A DNA stretch of 64,000 bases. Origin: JAAYJR01 sp964545315. GTDB taxonomy: Bacteria; Bacteroidota; Bacteroidia; Bacteroidales; Prolixibacteraceae. The stretch spans positions 5,868-69,867 of the forward strand of contig CAZJGI010000011.1 of the NCBI GenBank assembly GCA_964545315.1. Direction: 5' to 3'. The notes beneath the pieces were generated by a model, which searched no databases, was not told the DNA's origin, and saw only the letters and a program-made list of their open reading frames with translations. Of this stretch, positions 55,379 through 63,984 are shown in pieces. Every line of letters starts with the position of its first letter. Position 1 is the stretch's first letter. The position numbers and the translations under genes were made by a program.

Positions 55379-56317
55379 TCAGTTTGATGGTATACCTATA
55401 ATCTTATCTCTGTTCAGGTTTTTTATTATCCACATCAAACTAACGGCAACAACAAAGCTTAACAGAGCAAAATAATGGCTTTCGGGTGTTGCCCCGATAT
55501 CCTCAATTTCCGGGTTAAGAATATTGCTGTTGATAAGATGGATCATTATTACAGCAAATGCATTATTAATAAAATGTGCAAGTATTGGCAGCCAAACTGA
55601 GCCACTCCAGACCAGTAAATAACCAAACAGAACTCCCAGTATCATACGGGGGATAAAACCGTAAAACTGCATGTGAAGTGCACTGAAGAGGATCGCGGAA
55701 ATCCAGATACCCCAGTTGTGATTTTTTGTCCATTTTGTAAAGATCCTTTGAATAACTCCCCTGAAAAGTAACTCCTCCCCAATTGCAGGAAGAAAGGCTA
55801 TCATGAAAAGATTGAAAAGCAAACCTCCCAGTGTTTCAACTTCTAAAAATGCGTCTGTCAGGAGAGCTGCATTCTCTTCGGTGTTTTTCATCCATCTTTC
55901 AACTCCCGACAGCCAGTGAGGCAGTTGCATTTTGCTGTTGAGCTCACCTGTATAATTTATGAAAGGCAGCGAAAGGATGGTTACTGATATTGCCAGAATT
56001 ACAGTTAGTGAGGTAATTGACCGGTTAAGGAAAAGATATTCTGATAATTTCTCGCTGAACAACCACCCAATAATAACCGGGGGGATGATAAACAGGCCTA
56101 TCGATTGAACTACCTGAAAATATTTTAATATCCTGATGTTTTCAGGATTTCCGATATCGTTAATCCCGGGAATATTTATCAAAGAATCAAAGCCGAACAA
56201 AGGAATGGCAAGAGCCAGGGAGAGTAATGTGAACGATAAAAAGCTTATCAATACAATAAATCCTGTAAATACCAATTGTTGGAATGGTCTCATTCCGCGA
56301 AATGCAATAAAAGCCAT
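55379..56317 (-). CDS. CPBP-family intramembrane metalloprotease
   Basis: 312 residues with about seven membrane segments. The Abi/CPBP motifs are present: EELLFRGVIQRIF (the Glu-Glu-x3-Arg motif), FSALHMQFYGFIPRMILG and the later HFINNAFAV. These proteins cleave or bind membrane substrates, such as prenylated or signal-like peptides. The N-terminal segment has no signal peptide. A -7 box is at 56335-56342. It is monocistronic, downstream of a REPIN. Confidence 0.9.
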   Translation of the reverse strand: MAFIAFRGMRPFQQLVFTGFIVLISFLSFTLLSLALAIPLFGFDSLINIPGINDIGNPENIRILKYFQVVQSIGLFIIPPVIIGWLFSEKLSEYLFLNRSITSLTVILAISVTILSLPFINYTGELNSKMQLPHWLSGVERWMKNTEENAALLTDAFLEVETLGGLLFNLFMIAFLPAIGEELLFRGVIQRIFTKWTKNHNWGIWISAILFSALHMQFYGFIPRMILGVLFGYLLVWSGSVWLPILAHFINNAFAVIMIHLINSNILNPEIEDIGATPESHYFALLSFVVAVSLMWIIKNLNRDKIIGIPSN

Positions 56318-56334
56318 ATTGAAAATTTTTCAGG

Positions 56335-56342
56335 CAAATATA
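56335..56342 (-). promoter_or_regulatory. Candidate -7 box for the CPBP gene
   Basis: The minus strand reads TATATTTG, ending 17 bp before the ATG at 56317. No -33 TTG is found at the right distance. Confidence 0.35.
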
Positions 56343-56405
56343 ATATTATCAACAGTAAATAATTGAATATAGGGGGGAGATATTTGGCATATCCCTTGAT
56401 GTGAT

Positions 56406-56529
56406 CCGTTCACTGAAGTGAACGGCAAAGGATAAGGCATTTAACTAATTGAGTGCTCTGTAAAATGCATTTAACTAATTTGCTGCCATGATCAGCACCT
56501 TATCCTTTGCCGTCGGTTTTAACCGACGG
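56406..56529 (-). repeat. REPIN-like composite palindromic repeat, copy 2
   Basis: The same elements as at 13287-13380 but reversed: hairpin A (56406-56425, ccgttcactgaagtgaacgg), tail CAAAGGATAAGG (56426-56437), a spacer, inverted tail CCTTATCCTTTG (56498-56509) and hairpin B (56510-56529, ccgtcggttttaaccgacgg). The spacer shares GGCAGC and the following AATT/GTT pattern with copy 1, and holds a 14-bp direct repeat GCATTTAACTAATT at 56437 and 56467, so it was expanded by a local duplication. It lies between the CPBP and DUF1080 genes. Confidence 0.85.
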
Positions 56530-56545
56530 AAATCGATTGGAACAA

Positions 56546-57259
56546 TTAAAGCTCCCTGATTTTCATATTCCGGAACATTGTAAGGCCTCCATGGTCCTGC
56601 AATCCAATATTCCCTTTTTGAGCAGCACCATAATGGGGTTTATCTTTCCATTTACTGCTTTCTTTAAGTGCTTTCCACTCATCGGTCCACAGTTCATATT
56701 CAACAACTTTTCTGCCATTTAGCCAGTGTTCCACATGAGGGCCGTTAACGATTAACCGTGTTTTGTTCCACTTGTCCGGCGGCATAACTTTTCCATTCAC
56801 CGGAGGATGCATATCATAATTAGCCCCTGAATACTGGCTGTCTTTCAGTTTAGTAGGCCAACCTTTGTCATCAATAAGCTGATATTCAGGGCCGGTTTCA
56901 TAGATTGCATCTGCCAAACCTTCCTGGACATGGAAGAAAATTCCTGAATTACTTTCAGGGGCAACCATCCATTCCAGGTAAAGTTCAAAATTCTGATACT
57001 CTTTTTTTGTGATTATGTCACCACCGTGGTCGGAACCAACTCCTGAGTTATGCAATACTCCGTCAATAATCTTCCATCCGGTGACCTCACCTCCGTTGAA
57101 CGTTTTCCAGTTATCGAGCGACTTGCCATCGAACAACAACTCCCAACCCTCCTTTATTTCCTTTTTGGAGAGGGTATTGACCTTTGAATCTTTTGAGGAT
57201 GTACAACCTGTCATCCCGGTTATATTAATACACATAATTATATAAATCAGGGTTTTCAT
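56546..57259 (-). CDS. DUF1080 (3-keto-disaccharide hydrolase-like) lipoprotein
   Basis: 237 residues from the ATG at 57259, which gives a lipoprotein signal (MKTLIYIIMCINITGMTGC). The DUF1080 domain has GWELLFDGKSLDNWKTFNG, LHNSGVGSDHGGDIITKKEYQNFELYLEWMV-like sequence, SNSGIFFHV, and a PEYQLIDDKG segment. Family members are concanavalin-like lectin/glucanase folds, some of which act on 3-keto-glycosides. Position in a sugar-degrading locus is not seen here. The longer frame from 57304 would put a palindrome (57301-57324) at the start of the coding region. Confidence 0.87.
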   Translation of the reverse strand: MKTLIYIIMCINITGMTGCTSSKDSKVNTLSKKEIKEGWELLFDGKSLDNWKTFNGGEVTGWKIIDGVLHNSGVGSDHGGDIITKKEYQNFELYLEWMVAPESNSGIFFHVQEGLADAIYETGPEYQLIDDKGWPTKLKDSQYSGANYDMHPPVNGKVMPPDKWNKTRLIVNGPHVEHWLNGRKVVEYELWTDEWKALKESSKWKDKPHYGAAQKGNIGLQDHGGLTMFRNMKIREL

Positions 57260-57300
57260 GAGATTAAAATTAATTATTTGAATGGTATGAGATTGAACTC

Positions 57301-57324
57301 GCATACCGATTTAAATTGGTATGC
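57301..57324. repeat. 24-bp near-perfect palindrome
   Basis: GCATACCGATTTAAATTGGTATGC, palindromic except for one G/T position (8/17). It lies 41 bp upstream of the DUF1080 ATG and about 110 bp after the metH stop, both on the minus strand. It looks like an operator or a stable hairpin; no T-run follows, so it is not an ordinary terminator. Confidence 0.5.
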
Positions 57325-57433
57325 TCTTTTCATCGCTTATTATATTTTGTGATACATTATAAATCAAATACGAATTTAATGAATTAACTACAATTTTGGA
57401 TTACTTATAATACATAAAAATTGTACTTATTAT

Positions 57434-60400
57434 TTATTTATAGTTAAGGTTAACAGGAAGGAATTTTTCGATGTATTCAGTAGTTTTACCTTTTCTCCCG
57501 GCGTAATCGGCAACCTGGTCCCGTCCAATTTTCCCCAGGCTGAAGTATCCGGATTCAGGGTGTGCGAAATATTGACCGGAAACTGATGCATTTGGATACA
57601 TGGAGAAATGTTCAGTAAGGGTTATTCCTACTTCTTCAGCCCTTATTAGTTTAAACAGGTTTTCTTTTTCCGAATGTTCAGGGCAGGCCGGATATCCAAT
57701 TGCCGGCCTAATTCCCTGGTACTTAACTTTGATAAGTTCCTCATTAGTAAGGTTTTCGTCAGGCGCATATCCCCAGAATTCTTTTCTGACCTTCTCATGA
57801 AGAAGTTCGGCAAATGCTTCACTAAGGCGGTCGGCAAGTGCTTCCAGCATTATGGCCTTAAAATCGTTATGGTCTTTTATAAAGGCTTCTTTCCACTGTT
57901 CAATTCCAATGCCGGCAGTTGTGGCAAAGCCACCGCAGTAATCAATTTTACCTGACTCAGCCGGGGCAATAAAATCTGAGAGGCAAAGATTAGGGGATAG
58001 TTCCTTTTTCTTTTCCTGCTGACGAAGATGATAGAATCTACCTGCTTCTTCAGAAGCAGATTCATCTTTATACAAAATAATATCATCTTCGGCAGAGTTT
58101 GCAGGCCAGATTGCAAAAGCTGCATTAGCACGAAGCATCTTTTTTGCAATTATTTCATCCAGAAATTCTGAAGCTTCCGCATATAACCTGCGGGCTTCTT
58201 CTCCCTGATTTTTATCATCCAATATCTGGGGATAATGGCCTTTCATTTCCCAGGCAAGGAAGAAAAAGGTCCAATCGATATATTTTCTTATCTCCTCCAG
58301 GGGGTAGTCGATAAGATGCTTCACACCGAGGAAATTTGGTTTGTATACAGGACTGCCCTTCCAGTCGATATTCAGCTTGTTAGCCCTTGCCCTGTCAATT
58401 GTAAGGTATTCTTTCGGCTTCCTGTCATTCTGAAATTTGCGTATTTGTTCATATTCATCTTTTATCTGACCGGTAAATTTTTTATTATGGGAAACAAGAT
58501 TTGAAACAACATTAACTGCCAGTGATGCATCTTTCACATGCACAACAGGGCCTGAGTAATGAGGTTCAATTTTCACTGCAGTATGTATCTTTGATGTGGT
58601 AGCGCCTCCGATTAGAAGAGGAACGTTCATTTTTCGGACTTCCATCTCTGTGGCTATATCCGCCATTATTTCCAGTGAAGGGGTAATAAGCCCGCTTAAT
58701 CCAACAATATCGGCTTTTTCCTTAATTGCCGTTTCGAGAATTTTATCTGTAGGCACCATTACTCCCAGGTCAATAATTTCATAATTATTGCAGCCTAATA
58801 CAACCCCTACAATATTTTTTCCTATGTCATGGACATCTCCTTTAACTGTAGCCAGAAGAATTTTCTTTTGTTTCGGGATATCTTTCATATTAGCTTTATC
58901 AGCCTCGATATAAGGGAGGAGAAAAGCCACGGCCTTTTTCATCACACGGGCTGATTTAATAACCTGGGGGAGAAACATTTTCCCTGAACCAAAAAGTTCA
59001 CCTACCACATTCATCCCATCCATAAGCGGCCCTTCGATTATATTAAGGGCAGGGCTGTATTTAATCAGGCACTCTTTCATGTCTTCTTCCACAAAATCGG
59101 GTATACCTTTAACAAGAGAGTGTTCAATCCGTTTTTCAAGTGACAGCAGTCGCCAGTCATCTTTTTTCTCTTCTTTTATATTTTCCCGATTCAGGCTTGA
59201 TGCAAATTCAAGTAATCTTTCAGTAGCGTCAGGACGGCGGTTAAGGACCAGGTCTTCAGTCTTCTCAAAAAGTTCCTTTGGTATTTCATCATATATCTGG
59301 AGCATTCCCGGATTTACTATTCCCATATCCAGTCCCGCATTTATAGCGTGATAAAGGAATACAGAATGTATCGCCTCCCTTACAATGTTATTTCCCCGGA
59401 ATGAAAAGGAGACATTACTTATTCCTCCGCTGGTTTTGGCATAAGGCAGGTTTTTTTTGATCCATTTTACAGAATTAATGAAATCAACAGCATAGTTATT
59501 ATGTTCTTCCATTCCCGTTCCTATGGTAAGCACGTTTGGGTCGAATATTATGTCCTGAGGAGGGAAGTTTACTTTTTCTGTCAGTATCTTATAAGCCCGT
59601 TCACATATTTCATTTCTTCGTTGATATGAATCCGCCTGTCCTTTTTCATCGAATGCCATAACCACCACAGCTGCGCCAAAGCGTTTTACGATACGGGCTT
59701 TTTCGATAAAAGCCACTTCTCCCTCTTTAAGGCTTATTGAATTGACAATAGCTTTTCCCTGCAAACATTTCAATCCGGCTTCAATAACATTCCATTTTGA
59801 GGAATCCGGCATTACGGGGAGTTTGGCTATCTCCGGTTCAGCCATCATCAGGTTCAGGAAAGTTACCATCTCCTTTTCGGCATCAAGCATAGCATCGTCC
59901 ATGCTTACATCGATCACCTGGGCGCCGTTTTCAGCCTGGTCCCTGGCAATTGAGAGAGCCTCTTCATATTTTTTTTCTGCAATAAGCCGTGCAAATTTAC
60001 GGGAACCTGAAACATTGCAGCGTTCACCAATATTGATGAAATTTGAATCACTTGAAATTACAACAGGTTCAAGTCCGCTAAGCCGGGTATTTTTATCTTC
60101 TTCCACAATGATATGTGGTTTTGCTTCAGCAGCAATTTGTGCAAACTCCCTGATATGTTCAGGAGTTGTTCCGCAGCAGCCACCGATAATATTCACATAT
60201 CTGTTATCGAGATATTTTTTGATATACCCGGTCATGATCTCCGGTGTTTCGTCGTATTCTCCAAACTGGTTAGGTAACCCGGCATTAGGATGGGCGCTAA
60301 TATAAAAGGGAGCTTTTTGAGATATTTCTTTAACGTAGGGGTGAAGTTCTTTTGCCCCAAGTGAGCAGTTCAATCCTATACTAAGCAGTTCAGTATGTGT

Positions 60401-61102
60401 TATTGAGGTCACAAATGCCTCAAGTGTTTGTCCTGAGAGTGTTCGTCCGCTGGCGTCAGTTATAGTACCGGAGATCATCAGCGGAAGCTTTCTTTTATTT
60501 GCCTCCATTGACTCTTCAATAGCGCAGATAGCAGCCTTGGCATTTAATGTATCGAAAATAGTTTCCAGGAGTAAAAGGTCGGCTCCCCCTTCAATAAGTC
60601 CGTCAACCTGTTCCCTGTATGCATTTTTCATTTCATCGAAAGTAACAGCCCGATAACCCGGATCGTTAACATCAGGAGAGAGAGACAGGGTTTTATTAGT
60701 AGGGCCCATTGTTCCTGCAACAAACCTCGGTTTTCGTGGATCCTGAAGAGTAAATTTATCTGCTGCATTCCTGGCAATCCCTGCCGATGCCTTATTCATC
60801 TCAAAAACCAGGCTTTGGGTATTATAATCAGACTGTGATATACGATTGGCATTAAAAGTATTGGTGAGGATGATATCGGCGCCTGCTTCCAGGTATTTAC
60901 AGTGTATCTCACTTATAATATCAGGATTAGTAAGGGAGAGTATATCGTTGTTACCTTTTTGATCATGAATTTGATTTTTTAACAGTTCTCCCCTGTAATC
61001 CTCTTCACTTAATTTATAATCCTGTAAAAGAGAACCCATGGCGCCGTCCATAACCAAAACCCTTGATTCAAGCTCTTTCCTTATATCCTTATTTTTATTC
61101 AT
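57434..61102 (-). CDS. metH: Cobalamin-dependent methionine synthase
   Basis: 1222 residues, full length for MetH. Order: homocysteine domain (1-about 330, zinc cysteines in GLNCSLG and GGCCGTTPEH), pterin-binding domain (about 350-620, with NIGERCNVSGSRKF), B12-binding module with His758 in DVHDIGKNIV and SLxLG/GG motifs downstream, and the reactivation domain to the end with the SAM-binding RPAIGYPACPEH. It moves a methyl group from 5-methyl-tetrahydrofolate to homocysteine through methylcobalamin. It is the last gene of the DUF39/NIL/UPF0280 operon, 11 bp after UPF0280. Confidence 0.97.
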   Translation of the reverse strand: MNKNKDIRKELESRVLVMDGAMGSLLQDYKLSEEDYRGELLKNQIHDQKGNNDILSLTNPDIISEIHCKYLEAGADIILTNTFNANRISQSDYNTQSLVFEMNKASAGIARNAADKFTLQDPRKPRFVAGTMGPTNKTLSLSPDVNDPGYRAVTFDEMKNAYREQVDGLIEGGADLLLLETIFDTLNAKAAICAIEESMEANKRKLPLMISGTITDASGRTLSGQTLEAFVTSITHTELLSIGLNCSLGAKELHPYVKEISQKAPFYISAHPNAGLPNQFGEYDETPEIMTGYIKKYLDNRYVNIIGGCCGTTPEHIREFAQIAAEAKPHIIVEEDKNTRLSGLEPVVISSDSNFINIGERCNVSGSRKFARLIAEKKYEEALSIARDQAENGAQVIDVSMDDAMLDAEKEMVTFLNLMMAEPEIAKLPVMPDSSKWNVIEAGLKCLQGKAIVNSISLKEGEVAFIEKARIVKRFGAAVVVMAFDEKGQADSYQRRNEICERAYKILTEKVNFPPQDIIFDPNVLTIGTGMEEHNNYAVDFINSVKWIKKNLPYAKTSGGISNVSFSFRGNNIVREAIHSVFLYHAINAGLDMGIVNPGMLQIYDEIPKELFEKTEDLVLNRRPDATERLLEFASSLNRENIKEEKKDDWRLLSLEKRIEHSLVKGIPDFVEEDMKECLIKYSPALNIIEGPLMDGMNVVGELFGSGKMFLPQVIKSARVMKKAVAFLLPYIEADKANMKDIPKQKKILLATVKGDVHDIGKNIVGVVLGCNNYEIIDLGVMVPTDKILETAIKEKADIVGLSGLITPSLEIMADIATEMEVRKMNVPLLIGGATTSKIHTAVKIEPHYSGPVVHVKDASLAVNVVSNLVSHNKKFTGQIKDEYEQIRKFQNDRKPKEYLTIDRARANKLNIDWKGSPVYKPNFLGVKHLIDYPLEEIRKYIDWTFFFLAWEMKGHYPQILDDKNQGEEARRLYAEASEFLDEIIAKKMLRANAAFAIWPANSAEDDIILYKDESASEEAGRFYHLRQQEKKKELSPNLCLSDFIAPAESGKIDYCGGFATTAGIGIEQWKEAFIKDHNDFKAIMLEALADRLSEAFAELLHEKVRKEFWGYAPDENLTNEELIKVKYQGIRPAIGYPACPEHSEKENLFKLIRAEEVGITLTEHFSMYPNASVSGQYFAHPESGYFSLGKIGRDQVADYAGRKGKTTEYIEKFLPVNLNYK

Positions 61103-61113
61103 TGTTTGAAAAA

Positions 61114-61920
61114 CTATTTAATCATTCTGATTTCAAATTCACCCTGAACGCCGATCTTATCTTTGCATATAATGACAACAGAAAGGATTTCAGGATTATC
61201 CTTTGATATCTCCAATACTTGTTCTATATCATCCGGGATTTTTACTTCGTTACACAGGGCTGTGGCAAAGGCATCTGCGAGCAATACATCCCGGCATGCC
61301 ACAGCTACAGCATCAGCCTTGCCAAAACTGAGCGACGGGCCTACAGTTCCCGAGGAGGTACAGAATCCGATTTGTCCTGTTCCGGAGGGAATTGCCAGTC
61401 CTATCTTTCCTGACAAAGGTGAATCTCCTGCAAAGATAGAAAGAACCAGGTCATTTTTTATCCTTGCAAAAATATCTCCTCCATTTTCTATAACCAACTC
61501 CTCAATCGAAAAGTTTTGCAGAAGAGTATTGCCAACCTCCCTTGCGAACAGTCCTGCCACTGAAGCCATCGGGCCGATGCCTGCCCTGGCTGCTGCAACT
61601 GCCATATCAATAATTTCCCGAGGGGCTCCATTGTCAGGTTTAAAAGGTACCAGGCTTTTAGCAAACCGGGGCTCGGTATCTATATATTCGTCTAACTTTT
61701 TACGTAATTCTTTTATTTTCTCAAGAGAGATTATTTTCATCTGATCCAGGATATTATCCTTGCTGTTAAAGTCCGGTACATTAATATGCCCCAAATATGA
61801 GGCTTTCGGGTCAGTGCCTATCCACAGGTCAGTCTCCCGGTGAGTCACAGTGAATCCAATCAGCCTTTCTTTACTGAATTGTTCTCTGTAGTCCCTTATT
61901 TCGTATTTATTACCAGACAT
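61114..61920 (-). CDS. UPF0280 (COG2122) family protein
   Basis: 268 residues with the UPF0280/ApbE-related landmarks: DYREQFSKERLIGFTVTHRETDLWIGTD at the start, GPMASVAGLFAREVG (about 115), ENGGDIFARI (about 144), and GQIGFCTSSGTVGPSLSFGKADAVAV (about 182-207). It has no signal peptide. COG2122 proteins co-occur with DUF39 and NIL-ferredoxin genes, and one methanogen member has been tied to persulfide-based homocysteine formation. It is 11 bp upstream of metH; the NIL-ferredoxin gene ends about 150 bp before it. Confidence 0.87.
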   Translation of the reverse strand: MSGNKYEIRDYREQFSKERLIGFTVTHRETDLWIGTDPKASYLGHINVPDFNSKDNILDQMKIISLEKIKELRKKLDEYIDTEPRFAKSLVPFKPDNGAPREIIDMAVAAARAGIGPMASVAGLFAREVGNTLLQNFSIEELVIENGGDIFARIKNDLVLSIFAGDSPLSGKIGLAIPSGTGQIGFCTSSGTVGPSLSFGKADAVAVACRDVLLADAFATALCNEVKIPDDIEQVLEISKDNPEILSVVIICKDKIGVQGEFEIRMIK

Positions 61921-62069
61921 CTCTTTAATCCTGATTTTAATGACAGGGAGTTTTATGATAAATTCTCTGTTATGACGGGCATTTTGATACTATATCCGGC
62001 CTTTAATAAATGGCAAAATGTGCATCAGCTTTATAAATCCAAATATTGAAGACGCTATTTATTGGTGGC

Positions 62070-62480
62070 TTATCTGAAATCTATCTCAAACAGATGAAGC
62101 GGGCATGCTGTTATGCATAACTCACAGACCACACATTTATCCTTTTCGAATTCCAGCTTCCAGGTATCTTTATCCATTGTCAGGGCACCTGCGAAGCAGA
62201 CAGCCGTACAGTTACCACAGTCAATACATTTATCCTCCTGAAAGTGAATTCTTTTTTCAAGAGGTTCGCAGATTACCTGCTGGTCAGTAAGGTATTTAAC
62301 GCCTTTTTCTATATTTTCTTTTTTGCCCTGCAGTTCAAGCAGCAGGCTTCCTCTTTTCCCTGGGTACACTTCTGCTTTCAGTATGTTAATACGAATATCG
62401 TAATCCTTTACCAGGTGGTAGCTCAATGGTTTATCTCCACTTTGAGGAGGAAAATTTAAAACAAATCTTTTTTTAATCAT
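62070..62480 (-). CDS. NIL-domain ferredoxin
   Basis: 136 residues. An N-terminal NIL domain (about 1-72, with DIRINILKAEVYPGKRGSLLLEL-like sequence) is followed by two 4Fe-4S motifs: CIDCGNCTAVCFAG (about 86-99) and CVVCELCITACPLH (about 115-128). NIL domains in MetN sense methionine, so methionine or homocysteine control is possible. With DUF39 it forms the sulfide-dependent homocysteine-making pair known from Methanosarcina (MA1821/MA1822). Its start overlaps the DUF39 stop by 8 bp. Confidence 0.92.
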   Translation of the reverse strand: MIKKRFVLNFPPQSGDKPLSYHLVKDYDIRINILKAEVYPGKRGSLLLELQGKKENIEKGVKYLTDQQVICEPLEKRIHFQEDKCIDCGNCTAVCFAGALTMDKDTWKLEFEKDKCVVCELCITACPLHLFEIDFR

Positions 62481-63636
62481 TGTCGGCCTCCGTTTCCTTT
62501 AAGCTTTTCAATGTAGTGTTTTTTGGAAATAATTGCACCGGTTTTGTAACTTCAAATTGTCCGTTTATCAGCCAATGCTTCAGTTCATCTGCAATCTTAC
62601 GGGCTTTTGCCAGGCTTGAGACCGGCGCTGTACGTACTTTTTTGCCCTTTACTTTAATATACCCCGACTGCAGTTCCTCGTATGTAACCTGGTCCAGTTT
62701 TGGTGTTCCCGGAGAACCGTAATCCAGTACCGATGTTTCTATCTGGCTGTTGTTGACAGAGACCCGTTTTGCCATGTCCTCATCCAGGATTGGTATTGGA
62801 ATGCCAATACCTATGAACATACTTACTCCGTATTTTTCATAATAGACAGCCTTAAGGTATTCTGTGGACATCTCCTTTAGATTTCCGATTACGGCAATAG
62901 TTGCTGCATTGGTGACCGGCACGTCGAATTTATTTTTGGGGCGGGTTGTATGGAATTGTGTTCCGGGCCAGATCACGAAACCCTGTGCTCCGCCCAGAAA
63001 GATGCGGGTACCTATGCCTATTGTCCTGAATTCAGGATCATTGATCAAAGGGCTCAGCTCTCCGGCAGTAGAATAAGTTGCATTTCTCATACCGGGGAGA
63101 AGTGTGCCCATGTAGGTATTAATGATTTTATTTGTGGTGTTTACAGCAACGTTATAGTTCTGGTATGCATTCCGGGGGTTGAAAAGGGTAAATTCGTTTA
63201 TTGTATCGATATTGATTTTTGTAAGGATATGCTTACGTGGGTAACAATCTGTACCTTTAGCCCAGGCTTCAAGTACTAAATCTTTCCCATCCAGGAGGTC
63301 TTCGATCACATGAGCCCCGCCATAGGTTGGGTTATCGGGATCGCAGGCAGTAGCCCCGATATAAGAATCAACGGCAGCCAGGCCTTCATAGCAGGGCACG
63401 CCATTAAGCTTTATTTTTTCCATACGAATAGGGGGGTCTGCATGGCCAAAGTTAATGATTGCCCCTGATGAGCACATTGCCCCGAAAGTGGCAGTAGTGA
63501 CAACATCCACTTTTTCAGCTATTTCTTTTGGAGATGCATTTTTTGCCATTTCCGCCACCTCTTCAGCAGTAAGGACTACAGCCTTACCTTCTCTCAGCTT
63601 CCGGTTAATTTCTTCGTAAGATTTTTTATGTGTCAT
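62473..63636 (-). CDS. Homocysteine biosynthesis protein (DUF39 family)
   Basis: 387 residues with the DUF39/HcyBio signatures: TTATFGAMCSSGAIINFGHADPPIRM (Cys55, the likely sulfur-carrying cysteine), VPCYEGLAAVDSYIGATA, GGAHVIEDLL, and FLGGAQGFVIWPGTQF near residue 220. In methanogens this protein, with the NIL ferredoxin, converts aspartate semialdehyde and sulfide to homocysteine, replacing the O-acyl-homoserine route. It is the first gene of the operon and its product is used by MetH downstream. A -7 box candidate lies about 50 bp upstream. Confidence 0.93.
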   Translation of the reverse strand: MTHKKSYEEINRKLREGKAVVLTAEEVAEMAKNASPKEIAEKVDVVTTATFGAMCSSGAIINFGHADPPIRMEKIKLNGVPCYEGLAAVDSYIGATACDPDNPTYGGAHVIEDLLDGKDLVLEAWAKGTDCYPRKHILTKINIDTINEFTLFNPRNAYQNYNVAVNTTNKIINTYMGTLLPGMRNATYSTAGELSPLINDPEFRTIGIGTRIFLGGAQGFVIWPGTQFHTTRPKNKFDVPVTNAATIAVIGNLKEMSTEYLKAVYYEKYGVSMFIGIGIPIPILDEDMAKRVSVNNSQIETSVLDYGSPGTPKLDQVTYEELQSGYIKVKGKKVRTAPVSSLAKARKIADELKHWLINGQFEVTKPVQLFPKNTTLKSLKETEADND

Positions 63637-63686
63637 AAATCGATAAATTTTCGAATTTCATTCATGGTGAATGATTTGTTGATCTG

Positions 63687-63694
63687 CAAATTTA
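63687..63694 (-). promoter_or_regulatory. Candidate -7 box of the homocysteine/metH operon
   Basis: The minus strand reads TAAATTTG, about 50 bp before the DUF39 ATG. No TTG at the -33 distance was found and no SAM or B12 riboswitch is recognisable in the 211 bp between this operon and the tRNA. Confidence 0.3.
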
Positions 63695-63801
63695 ATTGAA
63701 AATTGTGTAAGTTGTGCGTAATAAGGCAAGTGATAAAAAATTGACTCAGATAATTTGTTTTAAGAAAATTTACTTGTGTATTTTCGGATAAAGTTGTAAA
63801 C

Positions 63802-63831
63802 TTGCACTCCGATTTTCGTATATAATATTTG
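63802..63831 (+). promoter_or_regulatory. Promoter candidate for the tRNA gene
   Basis: TTG (63802-63804) and, 18 bp later, TAATATTTG (63823-63831) resemble a Bacteroidota promoter with a slightly extended -7 box. Transcription would start about 10 bp before the tRNA. Confidence 0.35.
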
Positions 63832-63847
63832 TTATAGAATATTTACA

Positions 63848-63921
63848 GGGCCCATAGCTCAGTTGGTTAGAGCACCTGACTCATAATCAGGGGGTCGCTG
63901 GTTCAAGCCCAGCTGGGCCCA
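63848..63921 (+). tRNA. tRNA with CAU anticodon (Met or lysidine-type Ile2)
   Basis: A full cloverleaf: acceptor GGGCCCA pairs with TGGGCCC, D-arm AGCTCAGTTGGTTAGAGC, anticodon stem CCTGA/TCAGG with anticodon CAT at 63882-63884, and T-arm GCTGGTTCAAGCCCAGC. CCA is not encoded (ACA follows). The T-arm and the variable-loop region GGTCGCTGG are closer to E. coli tRNA-Ile2 than to elongator Met tRNA, so it may be the tRNA-Ile that TilS modifies at C34. Not an initiator, since the acceptor starts with a paired G-C. Confidence 0.92.
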
Positions 63922-63942
63922 CAAAAAAAGAACCTAAAAATG

Positions 63943-63984
63943 AAGGAGTTACAGAAGTCAAATTTTGTAACTCTTTTCTTTTTT
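63943..63984 (+). terminator. Rho-independent terminator after the tRNA
   Basis: A 14-bp stem, AAGGAGTTACAGAA (63943-63956) with TTTTGTAACTCTTT (63963-63976), includes two G-T wobbles and a 6-nt loop GTCAAA, followed by TCTTTTTT. Confidence 0.75.

Noticed and set aside
59742..60305. A 187-residue plus-strand ORF inside metH
   Set aside because: It is antisense to a well-supported metH frame and its composition (serine/isoleucine-rich) is that of a shadow ORF.
61163..61744. A 193-residue plus-strand ORF inside the UPF0280 gene
   Set aside because: Antisense shadow of a conserved protein, with no plausible promoter or start signal.
63637..63847. SAM or B12 riboswitch upstream of the homocysteine/metH operon
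   Set aside because: None of the conserved riboswitch core sequences is present in this 211-bp stretch.
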